The notes beneath the pieces are model-generated. The model was not told the DNA's origin. It worked only from the letters and a program-made list of their open reading frames with translations, and ran no database searches. The position numbers and the translations under genes are program-made. Source: Oscarella lobularis (taxonomy: Eukaryota > Porifera > Homoscleromorpha > Homosclerophorida > Oscarellidae). Taken from it: a DNA stretch of 64,000 nt. This document shows, piece after piece, positions 24,940 to 34,710 of the stretch (position 1 is the stretch's first letter; each line of letters begins with the position of its first letter). Location of the stretch: contig NC_089177.1 in assembly GCF_947507565.1 (NCBI RefSeq), forward strand, positions 2,728,001 to 2,792,000. The letters run 5' to 3'.

Positions 24940-27900
24940 TTACTTTTTTCTCGCCGCCGCTCGCTTCGGCAGGCCTGTGACCTGAGACACGGCCGTAGGA
25001 TCTTCGTATTGCCTCAATCTTTCTCGCAACTCGGCTATCTCGGCCGATTGGGTCTTCCTCGTCGCCTGGCCCAATTCGACGGCGCGAACTCGCGACGCGA
25101 ACGTCAGCGAGTTGACCGTTTCGCCGACGTTCTTTTCGACCGGCGCCGCGTGGACGATCATCAACGTCTTCGAATTTCCACCTGCGAAAACAAAAAAAAA
25201 TTATAGGAGACAAACGCCCAACTTTGTCGCGCGCGACTTTACTAAGCGAATCTTGAAGGAGATAGGTGAGCTTGGAGTTTCGGAAGGGAATGTGACTGGA
25301 CTTGTTTTTGAGCGAATGTATGACGTCACCGAGACTGGAAAGCGATTTGTTGATGTTTTGAGCTTCTTTCAATCGCTCGCCTTCGGTTCCACTCTTGGCG
25401 ACGCGTTCGCTTCCAGCCAAATCGATCAAATTCAGTCGACCTAATAAAGAAAGATCGCTAGTGGAGCTGAACGAGAGCCGTCTTGCTTTTTTTTACCAAT
25501 GCATCTAGCACCGGTCGTTTTATTCGTGCCCTTCACTTTGACGCAGAGAAGAGCGTGAGAACGGCTGCTGTGCTCGTTCATATTCGTACAGGCGGTCGCC
25601 CTGTTTTCGCGACCCAAACTAAAAACCTGGAGAGACGTAGAACAGTGGACCTTCTGGATTTCCTATCTCTCTCTCCTCCTTTACCTCTTGCACGTCGACT
25701 CTCGCGGCGACTTGAACCCAGCATAGTCCCGGGACGTACAGGTGGCCTTCGGGATGCTGTCGAATTTCCATTTTCGCCGACGGATTCTCCCCCAAGAGAT
25801 CGCGTATCTGTTCGTTGTAGATCTCCAAGACAGACATCGTGATCTCGTACGTCCAATCGAGCGCTCGTTCTTTCGCGACGGCAAACAGTTCGTCCAGCGC
25901 GCGAGGATTCACACCGGGATTTTCCTCAGGACCCTAAAACGGCAGTCGTATCCCAACGAAACGGAGAATATTTTTTCATTACCTCCATGGTATACGTCTT
26001 TCCACTGCCAGTCTGACCGTAGGCGAAAATGCAAACATTATAGCCGTCCATGCACGACGTGATCAACGTCTTCACGTCACTAAAAATCTAAGAAAGCGTC
26101 TAAACTCTCTTTGTCTACCCAAATCTCTTCTTTCATTACCTCGTCCTGAGTTGCCATCGGACGAAAGACGTTATCCATTTCAAAGGATCGCGTCGCGCCT
26201 CTTACGAAGACGTTGACGAGCTGATCGTCGTCGTAGTCGAACGAGACGACGTGCGCCGCTTGGGCTCCCTGCCCGTCTTCGCGAATCGTCGGACGAACGC
26301 GACAGAAGACGCGAATGTTGCCCTTGAGTTCGATCACTTCGTTGTGCAATTTCTTCCGAAGGGCCATCTCGTTTTTGTACTTAACGACGAGCGTCTTGTT
26401 CGTCTCGTCGATTTTGCTAATAGCTTTCGATATCTATATAAATATTGGATGTGAAGATGGATAGACAATTTGATCGAGTGGACCTTCGTTTTTATCTGCG
26501 AGAACTCCGTTCGTACGCTCGAGTGCAAGATCCGATGAGCGGCTTTGAGATTCTCGTACTCGACTCTGACGAAATTCATTCCCTTTCCGACGTCGCTTAC
26601 GTGCGTCGAAAGAAAGCGAAGTCGTCTCTTCAAATCTCGACTCGTATTGTCGCACTCTCTCCTGAGCTGATCGAGAGCGTTTTCTTTCTCTTTGGCGGCT
26701 TGGGTCAATTTGCTGCTGACGTCTTGTTCCATTCGATGGAGTTGGTTTTTTAGTGACTCCACCTACGGTTTTGGTAATGCCACGAGGGTGAAACGGCGAA
26801 GGAGCGGGCTTGCCTGTTCTTTGCTCGATTGAAGTTGAGCACTCGTAGAGGACAAATCCATTTTGACTTTTCGCCTTTCCTCTTGTAACGTCTCCAAATC
26901 CGTTTCCTGTTCGGTGCTTAGATTCTGAAGTCCACCCAGCGCAGTCTCCAGCTCTACAACCTTAGACGCGGAAATTTTCAATGATCTATACCGTAGAACA
27001 AAGCAATACTTTTGCCGTCAATCCATTGACTTGGACTTTCAATTGAGAATTGGTTTTGACGACGTCGGATTGTTCCTTTCCCTGCTGGTCGTTCAACGCT
27101 TTGTATCTCACGATTTCCGTCTCTAGATTCTTCATCTTTTCCTTTGCAGTTTCTATAAAAAAAACGTGTCGATATCTTCTTATAAATCTCTGTGGCTATT
27201 CGTCTACCGTTCATTTGTTCGAGGTTCTTTCTCTTCATTTCGGAATCGTGAAGACTCTTTTGAATTTTTTCTCTCCGTTCTTGAATCTCTTCCTTCTCCT
27301 TATTAATCTTTTCTTTTTCCTTTCGAAAGTCGCTCAGCTTCCTTATCAATTCCCCTTTGTTCTGCTGATACGCATCATCACGAGTCTACAAACGAAGACG
27401 ACGTCGTCAAGCGATGAATTTCTTAGACTATTTATTATACCTTTGTTTCTGCTTGAGCTTGAGCTAATTTCGCTTCCAACCGTTTGATATCGTCGTCCAT
27501 TTTCTTGCTCACTTTCGCTTCAACTGACGCCTTTTCTTTCCCAACTAAAGCATCACACGTATATAAAACAGCAGTAGATAAAGTGAAAAGGAGATTCGCC
27601 TTTGTCTTCAGCTTGCTTCAATTGAACCATCAGCTTCTGATTGGCAGTGCGAAGGTCCGTCAATTCCCTTTCCTTCTCCTGAATCTCTTCCATTATCTAA
27701 CAACAGAGTAAAATCTTAAAAAAAAGAGATGAAAAGTAGGCTCTCACCTTGTCAGGCACGCCGTTCACCTTCACCTCTTGCTCAGGCTCAGGACGATTCT
27801 CGTGTCCGAGCCCCAACTCTTTCATTTCTTCCTTCAATTGCTTCATCTCTTCCTTCAGTATTCCCGCTTTCGCTTCCATATCCTCGATGCGATTCCGATC

Positions 27901-28215
27901 CAATGCGGCTCTCTCGCTCAACGCCGTTTTGTCTTTATGCAGCTTGCTGACTTGCTCCACCAAATTCTTCACGCTCGCTCCGCCTCTCGACGTTCCCTTC
28001 GACGCGCTCTCGTCGCCTCGCAGTCGCGCTTCCAAGTTCCGAATCGACTCGTCCTTTTCCTCGAGCAGATCTTTCAACTCCTCGACCAATTTTTGCATTT
28101 CCGCCAGCGAATCGGCGTGCGTCTTTTGAATGAGTTTCAATTGACGACTCTTCGACTGCTTGAGCTTGTTCAACTCAAGCCGACAAAGTCGAAGATCGGA
28201 CTGAGCAATCTGAAA

Positions 28216-28246
<31 letters not shown>

Positions 28247-28707
28247 TTCAAATTAAAGAATTAAAAAATTCAAAATTAAAACTGTCAATAACGCGTCAAA
28301 AACGACCTTGACAGCGACGAGGTTTTCCTGTCGACCTCGATCTCCTTTCGTATGGCCTCGGCGAATCGCTTCGTCATCTGTGAACGCGCGGATACTAGCC
28401 TACGTCAATGGGAAGCACCGTAACTCCAACTTGATTCGACTTCTTCCTCTTCGTCCGATGGTTCTTCGGCTTCGGCGTCCGATTGGGATGATTCCGCTGT
28501 AAGTGCGAGCGTTAGGCAAACGAAGAGAAGGCAACGATTCGCTTACAATCGAAGCCGAGTTCGCGTTTTAGCGCTTCGTCGCGATGAATTATACTTCCTG
28601 ACTCTTTGGCCAGCTCTGGGCGGTGTTGTTTTGGTCCTTTGAACTAAATAGACACGATGGGGAAACGTAACGGCGCTGGGAATGGGCTTTACAGCGTGCC
28701 TGCTCAT
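24940..28707 (-). CDS. Kinesin-14 (C-terminal motor), KIFC-like
   Basis: The N-terminal region (start proposed at 28707, MSRHA spliced to [14 protein letters not shown]) has an acidic disordered stretch. Long coiled coils follow (28251-26330; for example [37 protein letters not shown]). The neck leads into the motor: [24 protein letters not shown], the P-loop [15 protein letters not shown] (about 25985-26030), switch [14 protein letters not shown], switch [27 protein letters not shown] and the microtubule-binding [15 protein letters not shown]. After the motor comes [15 protein letters not shown] and a basic tail ending [10 protein letters not shown]-terminal motor with the ELKGNIRVF neck means a minus-end-directed kinesin-14, most like KIFC3. 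About 15 short introns. The first exons are the least certain. Confidence 0.88.
28217..28242. repeat. (GA)n microsatellite
   Basis: About 13 uninterrupted GA units inside a kinesin-14 intron (CT-rich, pyrimidine-like tract on the transcribed strand is on the opposite side). Likely length-polymorphic. Confidence 0.8.
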
Positions 28708-28917
28708 TTTCTCTAGCGTTTCGAGTTACGGTTGCACATGCGCGAGTACGTGGAAACAAAGCGAATCAATAATTAAACACAGGTAAAGACGTTATCCACT
28801 GTAACCTATTCTGAGAAATGCTTCATGCATGGGGCAGTAAAAGAGACGTGTACAGTAATTACCAGTGAACAACTACCGTACCAGTAAGCAACCTTGCTTA
28901 CGTATCATACAGTCAAA

Positions 28918-30918
28918 TCAACTTTCTGCCTCTTCTCCTCGAAGAAACTTGGCAATCGCGTCATCTAATCCAGGTTCCTATGACACGACTGCATAATTTA
29001 ATCATTAGGCGATGATTAGGAGCTTACTCCAGCTGAAGATTCTATTTCTGTCATTGCTCTCATTGCATCTCGAAATTCTCCGCGTTTTAGTGGCAAAGGA
29101 GTCGGCGCAAAATCGTCCAGAGACGTCATTGACTTCGTAGCCAAAGAGGTTCTCGTTTGCGACTTTGGGATACCTGGATCAGCGGCTTCGTCTTCACTGC
29201 TCGTCTCCGAGTCTGACTCCGAAAAATCCTTCATTGGGTCCTCTTCCAACAGGTCGTCGAGAGAGGAGGAAGCGGTAAAAATTTTGGCCTTTTTACGCTT
29301 GTGAACCATATCGTAGAGATCAGCAAAATCGTCTTCGATTTCCTCAAGACGAACGTCGAGATCATCCTGCAAATAGATGACTAAGGTTAGGCCCGTTTCT
29401 CTACGCGCTTCTAAGCGTTACTTCGAGCTTTTTGGCTTCCTCTGTGGCTTGTTTGGCGGCAAGCTTAGCTGCTTCTAGTCTCTAAAAACTGATTGGTGGA
29501 AGACTCTTTTTGATAGTAGTCTATGTCATACCGCTTTGTTTTCTCTCACTCTCTGCACGCGTTGGTAAACTAAAGAGTACGCTTCGCTCACGGTCTTGGC
29601 CAATTCATCAGCCTAAGAATTTAATCTTCATTAATCTCATTGCCAGACTTATTTCTCGCCGTACGTTATTATGTGTGCAGTGAAACACGTGGCACACGAA
29701 TTCGCCTTGCCCCTTTTTCTGTATGAAGGCGAACACCTTCTTCTGCTTTGGATCAACGGAGCAATATGTCACACTCGTTACACGAATGTGATCCAATTGA
29801 GTCTAAAGGCACGTTAAACGTACTATTCGCACCCAATCTGTGTTCTGCTCATATACCATCGACGCTGCATTGAAAAGTTTGACGCCGTGAGGTGACACGC
29901 TAATTTTAAGTCGCTTTTTACGTTTTCCGCCAAGTTGCTTCTGTTTAGAAAGAAAGTCTCTTACATTCAGAAGAAAATTTGAATACTAAACAAACCCTGA
30001 GCATGCCAATAGCATCTTGTACAACGTTTTCTCCGCGAGCTTCGCGAACAGCAGTGCTTCCCAAAGCCTGAAAACCCAACTTGTAGCGACACCAATAGGC
30101 TTTCTCATACATACCTTGACGTCAAACAGAGCAAGTCCTAAAGAGAAGTAGAAACTGACAATCAAGTATGCACTGCTGCAAGACAAGCTCGCCTTTTAGG
30201 TAGCCACTTCTTTCCGTCTTTTTCCTTGACAACATCTAGAAGTAAGAACACTCGGTGAATATACCTTTGATGATGGCACTGTATACCCACCTCCTGTCTT
30301 TTGACGCGGTATTTAGCTGCGTGACGTCTGGCAATGAATCCGCGAACAAATTTCTAATAATAAACGTGATTTGTACCGTTTTTCTGCTGTCGCTGCTAAA
30401 CAATTTACGCTTACCTGAATCGTAATAACGGCACTTCGGATGCGATTATATGTTTTTCTTTCTCTGTAGCCTCGATAGATTGTCTGTATCTTGACCGTTG
30501 CGTCGTACTTGGATCCATACTCTCGATCATAGGTCGGATTTTGGAAATCATACTGGAACTCTTGCTCGTCAAAAAGCGGGTTATCCTTCAGCAAAGGCGA
30601 TCCGATAGGGGCGTTGAACGACGTATCGACAGGCGGAGAAGGTTCAGGAGATCTCTTTTTGTTTTCCTTATTCTGTTCTCCGCGTGTCACGACTCCATTC
30701 GGCTGCCGAGAACTCAACGGCCCCGATGCAGGCGAGAGTTTCATTTGCCTTTCTCTTTCCGCCTCGCCCTCGTCGCTTTCATACTCATCGTCCTCCAGAT
30801 CAGCACCACAGCACTTCTTGCGCCAGTACACGCTATAGAGGCACCAGCCGACGACCACGAGAAGCAGAAAGCCGACGATGGAGCCGGAGGCTATCAGACC
30901 TATTGTGACACTATCCAT
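28918..30918 (-). CDS. Membrane-anchored adaptor: TM helix, NPxF/Y motifs, two IQ motifs, PTB domain
   Basis: ATG at 30918 (MDSVTIGLIASGSIVGF). One membrane helix spans residues ~5-27 and is followed by YWRKKCCG, a likely palmitoylated juxtamembrane site. Then come a disordered tail with DNPLFDE and QNPTYDRE (NPxF and NPxY types), two IQ motifs (VKIQTIYRGYRERK and VITIQKFVRGFIARRH), and a PTB/PID domain. The PTB reads GLALFDVKALGSTAVREARG, ENVVQDAIGMLR, LKISVSPHGVKLF, ITSVTYCS-type RVTSVTYCSVDPKQKK, FAFIQKKGQGEFVCHVF and ADELAKTVSEAYSL. An acidic coiled-coil tail ends RGEEAES. The intron at 30138-30192 uses a GC donor, required to keep the PTB frame. I do not know a named family with this exact order. 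A signalling or endocytic scaffold is likely. Confidence 0.8.
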
Positions 30919-31252
30919 CAGCGTTTGTGAATCGAAACGAGTTGTTGTTCTGTTCCTCGACGTCGAATAGCAGTGGTGGCGTAAACAACCGGGACACGCC
31001 AAGCTTTGATTCCTTTGACAATCCGACGAAAATTGCGTGGGGCGTATGTGTGTGGGCCACACACGCTATCGTTGACGCCCTAGTCCTCCCCCAAAGTAAC
31101 CAAAGAGATGGGCAACACAACATGCACATCGAATTAACGCATCTTAAGCGGGGTCGTTCTGATCGAAATAAGTGGCATTGTTTACGAGAAAAAAGTTTTA
31201 TTGCGAGGGTCTATATTCTGTCTACCAAAAGTGACGTCATAAATTCGAAACC
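30919..31252. other. 334-bp gap between PTB adaptor start and TBL3 stop
   Basis: No supported gene. The minus-strand frame upstream of the adaptor ATG stays open to 31062 but lacks recognisable features, so this region is taken as the adaptor's promoter/5' UTR plus the TBL3 3' end. Confidence 0.4.
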
Positions 31253-33973
31253 TTACTTGTAGCGTGACGAAGATCGCCTCTTTTTTGACGGCGTAGCACT
31301 CCCTTTAGCCGGCGGACCTCTTCTTTTCTTCGTATTTTTCTGCATTTCCTTTTCCTGTTTGTCGTTCTCTTTTTCTTCTTCTTTTTCTTCTACTTCATCC
31401 TTGTCTTCATCGGAGTAAACCTCAGCAGTCGGTTCGACGTCGATAAAGAAATCGTCTCTAGGACGAGCTGTTGCTTTCTTTTTCTCTGGCTTTTTCTGCA
31501 CTCCTCCAGCTTTCTCAATAGGAGCCAGAGATGCAACGCTTCCTCTCATCGCTTCCCACGTGTATTCCACAAACTCGGAACTGACCTGAAGTCGATTCAT
31601 TCGCGCCAAATGCCGTTCGCCGTACGAAATCAACCCCTCGACGGACTTCTGCATCCCGGCAAACGAAGCCAACTCGTCCGGACGGCAATGCTTTAGAATA
31701 GCGTGCAAAACCCTGTGCGCAATCCAGCAGGTACGCGCACTCGAATTCCAGGCGACGATGAAATTGACGAGCGTCTCGAGACGATCGCGTCTCAATCGAT
31801 TCACAACGGGCTCAATGCGCTCGCCTCCAGACTCGATCAATCGTCCAAATACGTCGTAGAGCCGTTGAGGTTGATTCAAAGCGAGAGCCAAGTCGACAGC
31901 TTCCTCGTACTTATTCGATTGGATCATGTTAGCGAGACGTTGTCCCATGAGGACTTCTTCCTCCAATGCAGCTCGTTCTTTTTCTTTGATTTCCTCGCTG
32001 CAATCGGACCACGTTACCAAAGTCGAATCGGCTCCGCCGGACACCAGCGTCATTTCGTTGGCGTCGAGGCAAATGGCCCACACTCTGTCGGCGTGTCCGT
32101 CGAGTGTGGCGGCCGTCAGTCCTTTCTTGATGTTCCACAGCTTTATGAGTCCGTCACTCGCGGAGGACAGCATCTGCATACCGTGGCTAATGAAAATGAT
32201 TCGAAGCACCGAAGCGCCTGGATGACCTTCGAGCGTCGTAACGCACGTGCCGTCTGATATTGCCCAGATTTTGATTAATCCGTCGCCAGAACACGTTGCC
32301 AGGCAGCGGTCGACAGGAGAAAAGGCAACGCACCAGACCCCCTTCTTGTGACCCGATAGTACAGAGTGCAACGACATTTCGTCACCATCACGACCAGATA
32401 GCACTGGTAAGGTCCAGATTTTCGCCGTTTTATCCTGAGAGCCGCTTGCCAGGAGTTTATTGTTGGGCGACACGGCCACAGCGTTGATGTCTTTATCGTG
32501 AGCTTTCTGCGTGAGGAGTGGATGAAGATCGCGAGGTAGGGAATCCTGTGCGTCGTAACGAATGTCCCAAACTTTGATTGTGCTGTCTTGGGAGCCAGAG
32601 ATGACGTAGGAACTGCTTCTGTTGGCGATAGATAATGCTACGGTTCCGACAGGACCCGTGTGTCCCTTCCCCACGCCAACGCACGTGAAAATATCGTCTT
32701 CTTCTTCTGCTTTCATTTTTGACCAAAGACGAATTGTGGAATCTTTTGCTCCCGTGGCAATAAGACGTCCGTCTTTTGACACGTCGACGCAGAGCACTAT
32801 ATCTGTGTGGCCAGAAAGAATTTGACTGCATTTCACTGATCCCACCGATTGGATTTTTACGTCGGCACTATTCGATGCAACGACGACGTCACGGGATTCA
32901 GCGGGACCGTTGATACACTTCACGTCGAGAATCTCGTCACTGTGACCGATAAAGCGTTTCTTCAATTGAAATTTGTCATGTGAAAATTCCCAAATTAATA
33001 CGTGATGATCGGACGTGACTGTGGCAAGTCGACAAGAAGGCAGAATAAATACTTGAGACAGAAACGAATCCGCGAGCATCGCGGATTGACTATGAAGGCA
33101 CTTTCCATCTGACTGCCACACTTTGAGTATGCCCTTACGCCCAACTGTGATAAAGAAAAAGACCTCGTTGCTCTTTGACTTTAATTTACTGCTTCCTGGA
33201 CATTTCATTGATTTCATTTCTTCATCTGACAGGGCAGCAATATTCTCCAGCTCCTCGAAAACCGGAATCGTGCGAGACGGCGTCCCTCCCTCCCAGACGT
33301 TCACGATTTTATCGCGTCCACAGCTGATGACGTTGGAATCGATAAAATCAATTCCAGTCACAGGACTGCTGTGACCAATCAGTTCTGACGTGCACCGACT
33401 CTTCTTCAAGTCAAACGCTCGAATGACACAGTCGCCGCTACTCGCAGCGTACAACTGTCCGACACTCGTATCAGGATGAAATTTGAGAATCTGAACGACG
33501 CCAGTCGTCCGACCGCGAAAATTGTGCGTCCAGTACGAACGCGTTGCATCCCAAATTTTGATCGTGCCGTTGCTGAAGCCGATGGCGACGAGCGTCGACG
33601 AAGCGTCGAAGACCATTTGAGACGGCGGCGACGAATGCTCGCCTTTGAACGTTCGGTTCGGACGCGACGGCGGCGACGGCGGCGGAGAGGGTCCCCCCAG
33701 TTCCCATTGGTCGATTAGACGACTGCGCGACCATCCCGTTAGGAGAAATCGGTTGTCGGGGCTTGGAGCGAAGCAGACGATCGAGTCGCCCGCGTCGTTG
33801 TCGTCGTCGTTCCGCTTTTCTTCGCCGATCGTCGCGAGGAGCTGATCCGTTTCGACGTCGAGCCTCTTGATCGCGTTGCCGCATTGGAAGTACAGGGGAT
33901 TCGATCCTTTTACCGCGCCACTCGTGAAGAAGGCACTCGTCTTCGATAACAAGGAAAAGCTCGTTTTGAGCAT
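31253..33973 (-). CDS. TBL3: TBL3/UTP13, U3 snoRNP WD40 protein, single exon
   Basis: 906 residues with no intron, unusual here. Two WD40 propellers: early repeats FAPSPDNRFLLTGWSRSRL, TIKIWDATRSYWTHNFRG and GRDKIVNVWEGGTPSRTIPV. Late repeats include ILSGHTDIVLCVDVSKDGRL, KAHDKDINAVAVSPNNKLLA, GSQDKTAKIWTLP, LSGHKKGVWCVAFSPVD and LSSASDGLIKLWNIKKG. The Utp13 C-terminal helical domain follows (YEEAVDLALALNQPQRLYDV, RDRLETLVNFIVAWN). HGHTDIV and CHDKDIN-type blades identify TBL3. It functions in the small-subunit processome for 18S rRNA maturation in the nucleolus. A ~90-residue highly charged Glu/Lys tail after the Utp13 domain ends in a basic, NLS-like patch and is longer than in human TBL3. 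A TIR element begins 43 bp upstream of its start codon. Confidence 0.95.
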   Translation of the reverse strand: MLKTSFSLLSKTSAFFTSGAVKGSNPLYFQCGNAIKRLDVETDQLLATIGEEKRNDDDNDAGDSIVCFAPSPDNRFLLTGWSRSRLIDQWELGGPSPPPSPPSRPNRTFKGEHSSPPSQMVFDASSTLVAIGFSNGTIKIWDATRSYWTHNFRGRTTGVVQILKFHPDTSVGQLYAASSGDCVIRAFDLKKSRCTSELIGHSSPVTGIDFIDSNVISCGRDKIVNVWEGGTPSRTIPVFEELENIAALSDEEMKSMKCPGSSKLKSKSNEVFFFITVGRKGILKVWQSDGKCLHSQSAMLADSFLSQVFILPSCRLATVTSDHHVLIWEFSHDKFQLKKRFIGHSDEILDVKCINGPAESRDVVVASNSADVKIQSVGSVKCSQILSGHTDIVLCVDVSKDGRLIATGAKDSTIRLWSKMKAEEEDDIFTCVGVGKGHTGPVGTVALSIANRSSSYVISGSQDSTIKVWDIRYDAQDSLPRDLHPLLTQKAHDKDINAVAVSPNNKLLASGSQDKTAKIWTLPVLSGRDGDEMSLHSVLSGHKKGVWCVAFSPVDRCLATCSGDGLIKIWAISDGTCVTTLEGHPGASVLRIIFISHGMQMLSSASDGLIKLWNIKKGLTAATLDGHADRVWAICLDANEMTLVSGGADSTLVTWSDCSEEIKEKERAALEEEVLMGQRLANMIQSNKYEEAVDLALALNQPQRLYDVFGRLIESGGERIEPVVNRLRRDRLETLVNFIVAWNSSARTCWIAHRVLHAILKHCRPDELASFAGMQKSVEGLISYGERHLARMNRLQVSSEFVEYTWEAMRGSVASLAPIEKAGGVQKKPEKKKATARPRDDFFIDVEPTAEVYSDEDKDEVEEKEEEKENDKQEKEMQKNTKKRRGPPAKGSATPSKKRRSSSRYK

Positions 33974-34015
33974 TGCGGTTGCACGTGTGATGGCACCCCC
34001 GTATAGTGAAACGAA

Positions 34016-34069
34016 GTGGATATTGGTCCGGCAGCCGGACCATTATCATTACAGCTATTGGTCCGGCAG
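34016..34069 (+). repeat. Left terminal inverted repeat of the TIR element
   Basis: 54 nt, the reverse complement of 34498-34551 apart from about two or three mismatches (for example accattatcattacag against accaatatcattacgg). Confidence 0.85.
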
Positions 34070-34497
34070 TCTAGCATTATAAAGACCTGCGATAACGCCC
34101 CGTTTCCAGGGTTGCCGCGATAGCTCAACGGGCAGGGGGGGGTGCGGGGCCGGGGTGCGGGGAGGACCGGTTGCATGAACCACGGGGCACGTGACGGGTC
34201 GCGGGTTCGAATCCCGAAGCGTTCTCGTTTATTTTTTCTTTTCTTTTTTTCTTTTTCTTTTTTTCTCCGTACCCAACCGGCAATATACGATCACCCGCGA
34301 CTGTGGCTTAACCGCCCGTAGCATGGTGGTTCCAGGGGGGCGAAGCCCCCCTCTGCGACCTATGCTCATTGGGGCTGTTAAGCCCGGAGCGGGGCCGCCA
34401 TCGATACCAGTAAGGTTTAGGGTTAGGATTGGGTTAGGTACAAGAAGAAAACGTTTTTTAGGCTAGGTTAGGTACATGCTGGGGACACGTACGCTAA

Positions 34498-34551
34498 CTG
34501 CCGGACCAATAGCCGTAATGATATTGGTCCGGCTGCCGGACCAATATCCAC
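34498..34551 (-). repeat. Right terminal inverted repeat of the TIR element
   Basis: Partner of 34016-34069. It ends ccaatatccac, mirroring gtggatattgg at the left end. Confidence 0.85.
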
Positions 34552-34710
34552 GCCGATAATGAAAACATAACAAAAGAAAAACGAATTTCTACGTTTTAAT
34601 TATTGCAGTCAAATTACTGACGCATTTGTCTACGATTGGATGCCCATACACTGAAGAATTCTCCATTGGTAACGGCAACATCCTCCGCCGTAATCGTGCC
34701 GTAACATATA

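Larger units (their letters stand above)
34016..34551. mobile_element. Non-autonomous TIR element carrying Pol III A/B boxes
   Basis: The ends, 34016-34069 and 34498-34551, are 54-nt inverted repeats with very few mismatches (start gtggatattggtccggcag). Each arm also contains its own near-perfect palindrome around ggtccggcagccggacc. Inside lie a tRNA-like A box (tagctcaacgg, 34121-34131) and a perfect B box (ggttcgaatcc, 34204-34214), then T-rich runs (34229-34264) that would terminate Pol III. A strong stem-loop at 34305-34384 and telomere-like ttaggg-related sequence at 34414-34438 follow. There is no coding sequence. No clear target-site duplication is visible. It sits in the intergenic space between TBL3 and the Ly6/LDL-A gene. 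Confidence 0.75.

Noticed and set aside
34112-34222. A functional tRNA gene based on the perfect A and B boxes.
   Set aside because: The acceptor stem does not pair (gccgcga against the sequence after the B box), the boxes are about 75 nt apart and the D and anticodon arms are disrupted by a G-rich insert. Treated as a tRNA-derived promoter in a mobile element.
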